Part shown: positions 59,501 to 64,000 of the stretch, in pieces | How positions within the stretch are numbered: position 1 is the stretch's first letter | Layout of the letters: the number at the start of each line of letters is the position of its first letter | Source of the DNA: Asterias rubens | Taxonomy: Eukaryota > Echinodermata > Asteroidea > Forcipulatida > Asteriidae | Length of the DNA: 64,000 nt | Direction: 5' to 3' | Assembly (NCBI RefSeq): GCF_902459465.1 | Contig: NC_047063.1 | Location: forward strand, 19,309,685 to 19,373,684 | Made by a program: the position numbers and the translations under genes | The notes under the pieces: model-generated | What the model saw: the letters and a program-made list of their open reading frames with translations, nothing else | Databases searched by the model: none | Told to the model about the DNA's origin: nothing

Positions 59501-62500
59501 CCCACCGGGTCAGGCTAAGCCTGGGCAGCCCAACACATCCAGGCGTAATAACAAACAAGCAAGGTGAGGACAAATGCCAGATGAGAACCAGGGGGACATG
59601 GATATGCAAGAGCACTACAATATTAAACCAGGACCATCAGCCAGAAAAAGAAAGAAGAAAACAAAACCGACTGTCTATCAAGCAAGGGGTCAGGTTGGCA
59701 CTGTCAGCTTGGTGTAGTGGTTTCTATCCTTGCCCTTCACCTCTAGGACTCCTGTTCACATCCCACATCAGGATTGTGTTTTTGGGTTTTTTTTTTTTCA
59801 CCCCACATCCAGAATTAATGAACAAATAAATTATTTCATAATCAAGGGGTTAATAAGTGCCAAGTTGACAGAGTTTTGATTGTCTTTGCAGGGCTGAGGT
59901 AGTCAGAGTCTCCAATGATCAGCAGAGAGAAGGAAAGATTTATACATTCACATCACCACCGAGATCAGCACCTATTAGACAGGTTGAGCGCAGCAGACAT
60001 CTTGAGCCTAAGAAACTACAGGTAAAACTGACTTTCTGTCATTCAGAAACAATTCAGTAACATTCATTCTCCAATAGACCGTATCGAATAACCCCTTTGT
60101 TGCTGTGAAAGTGGCCATATTGTAGAGCAGGCCCTATGCACGTCTGTAGGCGATTGCTATAATGAATACCAAATATTATCATCCCCAAACAAATAATAAT
60201 ATTCATAACTTTCTTCGCTGTCTCTTCACTGTCACTTCACTGTCATTATAATATGATATGTGTCTTTAAGAAGAAACTATAAATAAGTGGTAAACTTGTG
60301 GGTACGACCATGTGTAAACTTTCTTTTGTTAAATTATTTTTTAATTGTACTCATCCAATATTTGAACAAATATATCACAGCTGCTGTTGTTCCTTTTAGT
60401 TGCAGAAGATCACCGAGTCCTCGTCTCAGTCTGCCACACCTGACGAGGAAGATGCTGCTGAAGTCTCTACATCGGGATATCGTGATCGGTCAGACAGTGG
60501 GAATAACCACCGTGAGAATGGTGTAGACAGGAGGAGTAGATACGATGCTGCAATCAGGGACACGCCCAGTCCCCGCCCAGTTCATTCATCCAACTCTTCA
60601 GGTATTTACTCCAGTGCTGTAGTAATTACACTCTAGTACTACTTGTGTGTTGTATTTAAAGGCAGTGGACACTATTGTTATTTACTCAAAATAATTTTTT
60701 GCATAAAACCTTTCTTGGTGACGAGAAATGAGGAGACGTTGATGGTATAAAACATTGTGAGAAAAGGCTCCCTCTGAAGTGCCATAGTTTTTGAGAAAGA
60801 AGTAATTTTCCACGAATTTGATTTTGAGACCTCAGATTTAGAACTTGAGATCTCGAAATCAACCATCTAAACGCACACAACTTCGTGTGACAAGGGTGTT
60901 TTTTTTTCTTTCATGATTATCTCGCAAGTTTGATGACCTATTGAGCTCAAATTTTCACAGGTTTGTTATTTTATGCATATGTTGAGAACTGTGAAGGCTA
61001 GTCTTTGACAATAACCAATAATGTCCACTGCCTTTAAGGTGCTTGTATAGCACTATGAAGTTATAGTGCTCAAAGTTACAAAATTGATACTTGATACTTG
61101 ATTTTTAATACTTATGGGGAATCAATAAGTGTCACTGTACTATGTATTATTTTCATCAAGTCTTAAGGTAATATTGTTTTGTTTTGTGATTCATGAATTC
61201 TCTAATTTAACTGAGTCTTAATTCATCTTGTTGTGTATTTTATTGTTGTTTAGGGATAACTAGTATTGTTGTACCAATGTTTTTTATGTGCTGTTAAGGT
61301 ATTATAATTTATCATTGTTTTAATTGATTACCAGTATTTGTAACAATTATGTAATGTGCATTGAGATTTGTTGATTTAATGCGCTATAATTTTGTTTGCT
61401 GTAAAAGGCAATTGACACTTAGGTAGGAGGTTGGACTTAATCTTGGATACCATATTTTTGGGGCAATAGTTTTCCCAACTTCAAAGCTTCGATTTGGTAA
61501 CACAAACAAAACAATTGTGTAAATCGTTGCAAATATAATTTTATCTTCTACAAAATAAAGTTGACTTGTAACACAAGAAAATAATCAAAATGAAAGTTAT
61601 CTGAGGATTTCTAGATATGGCTGGAAATCATTTGATTTTTTTATGGCGCAGTGAGGAGAGCGAATGTTCAATATTGCTAAAGGATTAGAGGAATAATCTT
61701 TGTGGAATAATAATTGCTCATAGTCAAAATTTAACTTGATAATTACTGTTACTTTTCTCAGGGGATGACTCAGATGCTCGTCGAGATAACTTTGACTCGC
61801 CCAAACCCACAGCGAGTTTGTCCCCACAGCGGACAAGGAAATCTCTCCTCACAACGAGCGCTCTAGAGTCTCACACAAGGGGGTCGTTATCAGCTGTGTC
61901 ACCAGTCATGAGCTCGGTCTCCAGATTGAGTATTCATTCCAAGAAACTCAAAGAAATTCCAAAGGATGACCCAAGACTGTCAGACGTGAGTTGATTTGAA
62001 CAATTGGCATAGCCGAGCGGTCTGGTGCACTCGACTCAAGTTCTAGTGTTTCTGATCAGGAGAATGTGGGTTTGAGACCCAGTCATCACACATAACCATT
62101 ATTTTCTAGCTTAATCCTTAAATTATTTCAGACATACATGTACATGTAGAAACACGCATGGAAAAGTTTGGGACTGGTGAAAAACCTTGTGTTCAGTTAA
62201 TAGGCTCACATATCTTCCAAGCTCATATTAAAGGAGAGTTTATTGTTTGTTTGTTTAGATGATTTCCCCATTAAGGGAACTCGGCAAATCCCACAAAGAA
62301 ATATAAACACCCAGCTGGCAACAACCAATCTTTCTCATACAAACATTGGTTTAACGTCTATGATTATGAATTGCACAAATCAAGAAGTTGTGATTCAGTA
62401 ACTAGACAACAATATTTATTCTAGTCATTGTGATATCAGCGATTAGCTTGGGGATTTGAACCTTCAACCTTGTTGACTGTACCTTCCCTTGAACAGGATT

Positions 62501-63612
62501 ATGACTGGAGACGATACCAGTCCAATAACTCTTCTCTAGCTTCGTCCCTTGAGGCCAACATGCTGGCCAGTAAAGAGTGATTTTTGTAAAGAGTGATTAC
62601 CATACGTATACCTTCCCTTGAACAGGATTATGACTGGAGACGATACCAGTCAAATAACTCTTCTCTAGCCTCGTCCCTTGAGGCCAACATGCTGGCTAGT
62701 CTCCACCGGCAGCAACTTGAAGAGATGTACGAAGAAGATGGAAGTGATGGTCACCAGGCTAATAACAGCTTTGATATCCATAACTACGGTGACGATGACC
62801 TGAGCAGCTCTAGTGATGACACGGCAACGACCTACAGCACATGGAAACCACCGGTGGGTAGGCAGCAATGGATTGATATTAGGATAAGTTGGCCAATGAG
62901 AGATTCTTAAAATGTGACCTCCCCTAAAGCAGGTCACAATAGCACCTATCAAGAGTCCTTTTTTTCCCATTCTAAAAACTGTATGGTTGTGTCATCTTTG
63001 TTTTTCATCTTACAACTACTTATCTGAAAGAATTTCAATCGGTTGCCTAGTGACCAGTCGTTTGTAATAGAGTTAAGGGAGTGTCTAAAAACGCCTCTCT
63101 TAATATTTATGCATGAGGTACGTCACAATGCTAATCCAAAACAAGGCGACGGGCGCAGCCACTGCAGGTGATGGGGGACGTGCGCCCGTAGCCTCATTTT
63201 TGGTAAGAATTGTGACGTCATGCATTTAAAGTATTAAGAGAGGCGTATAGTCAACGGGTAGCAATGTGCTTATTGAATTAGATTAGTATATTAACAGGTG
63301 AAGATGGACTGTTCTGTTGAACCACCTGGCTGGAATGTTATATTGGAAAATATGGGCGTATTCCGACTCATAGTTAGGTACCATGTTGCGGTCTAGCAGT
63401 ATGTTCTGCTAGTCCAATGGATTTGGGGTTTGTGCCCAGGGAATACTTTTGTGGGAAGTGCCTGGTTGGTGGAAGATAATAAATCCCTGTGATGAATCTA
63501 CGTTTGTTTATTTTGTTGTCATTTCTTAGGATGCTCATCGAGTACATAGGTATCAAGATGAGATGCATTTCCCGTCCAGTAACAACAATCCACTCATGCA
63601 GTCCAATCCAAG
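47572..63612 (+). CDS. CFAP20DC: CFAP20 domain-containing protein (CFAP20DC, C3orf67 family); 3' part missing
   Basis: Seventeen coding exons join in frame: 47572-47592, 48274-48360, 48722-48815, 51456-51528, 53474-53588, 54925-55081, 55488-55661, 56005-56129, 56456-56519, 57222-57353, 58253-58888, 59422-59563, 59892-60021, 60400-60601, 61762-61985, 62626-62853, 63530-63612 (ends phase 2), giving 895 residues before the right edge. Residues 1 to about 182 are the CFAP20 (DUF667) domain: [110 protein letters not shown]20 itself is an inner-junction axonemal protein; the role of this larger relative is poorly known. The tail is Ser/Arg/Lys/Asp-rich and disordered, with a conserved-looking [11 protein letters not shown] patch and the acidic block [10 protein letters not shown]. 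All donors are GT and acceptors AG. Confidence 0.93.
49257..49619. mobile_element. TTAA-ended element, family C, best copy
   Basis: TTAAGGAACACATTGCCTTG at the left and CAAGGCAATGTGTTCCTTTAA at the right. Internal palindromes GCCTCGAAATTGCACGG and ATGGTCGGCCATAAAATGGC. 363 bp. Confidence 0.88.
49852..49915 (+). repeat. 16-bp tandem repeat
   Basis: About four units of AAAGACAGACTTGCG-type sequence in intron 3 of CFAP20DC. The minus-strand ORF reading repeated SFASL is a by-product. Confidence 0.8.
51529..52832 (+). other. CFAP20DC intron 4
   Basis: No gene or clear element up to the inverted-repeat arm at 52833. The patch 52596-52745 has CCGCCCTCTGTTGAC-like sequence seen near other elements. 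Confidence 0.4.
52833..53258 (+). repeat. Left arm of long inverted repeat flanking CFAP20DC exon 5
   Basis: GGCAATGAGGTAACTAGTGT through AACAAGCAAGAGGCGTGTTA is repeated in inverse at 53921-54334. The first 150 bp is itself a palindrome around GACCAGAAGAGCGACCTATT. Probably a foldback element. Confidence 0.9.
53315..53390 (+). other. tRNA-like sequence
   Basis: GGTTTAGTTGGCAGAGCG and GGTTCAAGTCCC have tRNA A- and B-box character, but the anticodon stem does not pair. A pseudo-tRNA or SINE head just upstream of exon 5. Confidence 0.35.
53921..54334 (-). repeat. Right arm of long inverted repeat flanking CFAP20DC exon 5
   Basis: Inverse of 52833-53258 with scattered substitutions and small indels, ending GTTACCTCATTGCC. 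Together the arms enclose about 660 bp including the 115-nt exon. Confidence 0.9.
54628..54800 (-). mobile_element. Retroposon tail with (AAT)n
   Basis: (AAT)n at 54628-54650, then AAGTCTTATATAGGGCACG and CAAGGCGCTGAG; similar design to 1992-2110. Confidence 0.5.
55130..55190 (+). mobile_element. Small LINE C-terminal fragment
   Basis: Translates as [17 protein letters not shown], which matches the RMSWLGHVSRL region of the LINE at 43415-44830 in type. Lies in CFAP20DC intron 6. Confidence 0.4.
56262..56350 (-). mobile_element. SINE head, tRNA-Leu-like, reverse
   Basis: GGCCGGGATTCAAACCCACA and GCTCGGCCACGACAT are the complements of the B and A boxes seen at 47068-47140. Confidence 0.55.
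56559..56937 (+). mobile_element. TTAA-ended MITE, family A, copy 13
   Basis: GAAGGCAGTGGTCACTCTTG at the left and CAATAGTGTCCAGTGTCTTT then TAA at the right. Starts 39 bp after the donor of CFAP20DC exon 9. Confidence 0.88.
57444..57772 (+). repeat. Minisatellite, 47-bp unit, seven copies
   Basis: ATTCTGTCTGCTACATTAGT recurs every 47 bp from 57444 to about 57726, nearly identical. Diverged single copies of the CAACCCCCTACTGTCTGACC phrase occur just before (57370) and after (57880). In CFAP20DC intron 10. Confidence 0.95.
60656..61037 (+). mobile_element. TTAA-ended MITE, family A, copy 14
   Basis: TTAAAGGCAGTGGACACTAT at the left, ATGTCCACTGCCTTTAA at the right. Starts 54 bp after the donor of CFAP20DC exon 14. 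Confidence 0.9.
61100..61400 (+). mobile_element. LINE 3' UTR fragment
   Basis: Parallels 6580-6830: TTTTCATCAAGTCTTAAGGT, GTGATTCATGAATTCTCTAA, TTTTAATTGATTACCAGTAT. No coding part present. Confidence 0.65.
62007..62095 (+). mobile_element. SINE head, tRNA-Leu-like
   Basis: GGCATAGCCGAGCGGTCTGG, anticodon arm with CTCAAG, then GGGTTTGAGACCC. Matches the head of 47068-47412; lies 21 bp after the exon 15 donor of CFAP20DC. Confidence 0.55.
62246..62480 (-). mobile_element. tRNA-derived SINE, reverse, head truncated
   Basis: TTCCCCATTAAGGGAACTCG, AACACCCAGCTGGCAACAAC, TCTAGTCATTGTGATATCAG and a broken B box GGGATTTGAACC. Same family as 1100-1374. Ends a few bases before the duplicated exon 16 acceptor. 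Confidence 0.75.
62478..62706 (+). repeat. CFAP20DC: 129-bp tandem duplication of the exon 16 5' part
   Basis: ACCTTCCCTTGAACAG plus about 80 nt of exon occurs at 62481 and again at 62610. The first copy (exon start 62497) reads [13 protein letters not shown]...ANMLASKE and then TGA. The second (62626) continues into the full exon. Copies differ at only a few third positions. Confidence 0.9.
63089..63250. mobile_element. Foldback element with ACGCCTCTCTTAATA ends
   Basis: AAACGCCTCTCTTAATATTT at the left, AGTATTAAGAGAGGCGTATA at the right, with inner GTACGTCACAATGCTAATCC and its complement. Between CFAP20DC exons 16 and 17. Confidence 0.85.
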
Positions 63613-64000
63613 GTATGGTACCGTCACTGGATCATTTGCTCCAATCTACATGTAGTACATCTCAGCTCCCTGGGGAATATACAACCTATGCTGCCAATGT
63701 ACTTAGAAATCCTTGGATAACTGCTGTTGCGATTATTTGCTTGTGTTACAAATTGAGTTTATTTTGTAATGGAGTTGTTTTGTTATAAAGGTTAACCACA
63801 TTGAAGCTTTGATGTTGGAAACATAGGAGAGATAGAAAAAAAAGAAAACTGTTTGCTGTGTTTTTAATTGTATGTTTAGAATTGAGGGGGTGAAAATTGG
63901 CTTACTTTAATCAGGGTTCTACACCATAAATGCAAAATATATGGGGCCATCGTTACATCCAAGAACACATGAAGTGTTGACATAGTCTTCTCAGTGTTTG
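63613..64000 (+). other. CFAP20DC intron 17 (to window end)
   Basis: Follows the GTATGG donor; no exon recognised. Remaining CFAP20DC exons lie to the right of the window. Confidence 0.5.

Larger units (their letters stand above)
55488..63612 (+). other. CFAP20DC: CFAP20DC exons 7-17: disordered tail
   Basis: Low-complexity, poorly conserved region. Exon 9 is almost pure Gly/Ser/Arg (64 nt). Exon 11 (636 nt) has repeated SLSESDD / SLSESEE motifs. Exon 13 holds [10 protein letters not shown]. Exon 16 has [20 protein letters not shown]. Accepted on frame continuity and splice sites more than on homology. Confidence 0.85.

Noticed and set aside
59416..59829. 137-codon ORF in another frame over CFAP20DC exon 12
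   Set aside because: Out of frame with both neighbouring exons, which join in phase through DASTVDSG...NNKQAR.

Overview
The window is animal nuclear DNA: short exons with GT-AG introns, long introns, no operons, and dense inverted-repeat elements and tRNA-derived SINEs. Protein content (an SRPK kinase, CFAP20DC, small secreted C-type lectins) and the very abundant TTAA-ended repeat point to an echinoderm, most likely a sea star. That placement is an inference from recognition; no search was run.

Layout. (1) 1-11.9 kb, + strand: the 3' two thirds of an SR-protein kinase gene (SRPK). Eleven exons run from the hinge region to the stop codon; the exons for the ATP-binding lobe lie off the left edge. 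(2) 11.9-18.3 kb: 3' flank with SINE and foldback-element debris and a nested tandem duplication. (3) 18.3-42.1 kb: a lectin cluster on the - strand. It holds three intact single-exon C-type lectins (20.3, 24.5 and 41.2 kb), one pseudogene (27.0 kb), one relic consisting only of 3' flank (39.8 kb), and between them a different four-exon gene (28.8-33.4 kb). I assembled that gene from splice sites and intron phase as signal peptide, split C-type lectin domain, Ser/Thr-rich mucin-like stretch and PAN/apple-like domain. (4) 43.4-44.8 kb: a broken LINE reverse transcriptase. (5) 45.0-45.8 kb: an inverted-repeat element carrying a 121-bp minisatellite. (6) 47.4 kb to the right edge, + strand: CFAP20DC, seventeen coding exons. 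It begins with MFKNEFQ and the CFAP20 domain, continues into a low-complexity Ser/Arg-rich tail, and runs off the right edge.

The most striking non-genic structure is a set of short non-autonomous elements with TTAA at both ends (about 16 copies of one family plus at least five other families). They nest inside one another, and at 35.2-36.4 kb four abut in a chain sharing TTAA junctions. A paralogous unoccupied site in the duplicated lectin block supports a 4-bp TTAA target duplication.

Functionally the two flanking genes are housekeeping or ciliary. The central cluster looks like a locally duplicated, secreted carbohydrate-recognition locus (probably innate immunity or adhesion) whose copies differ most in the loop next to the sugar-binding EPN motif.
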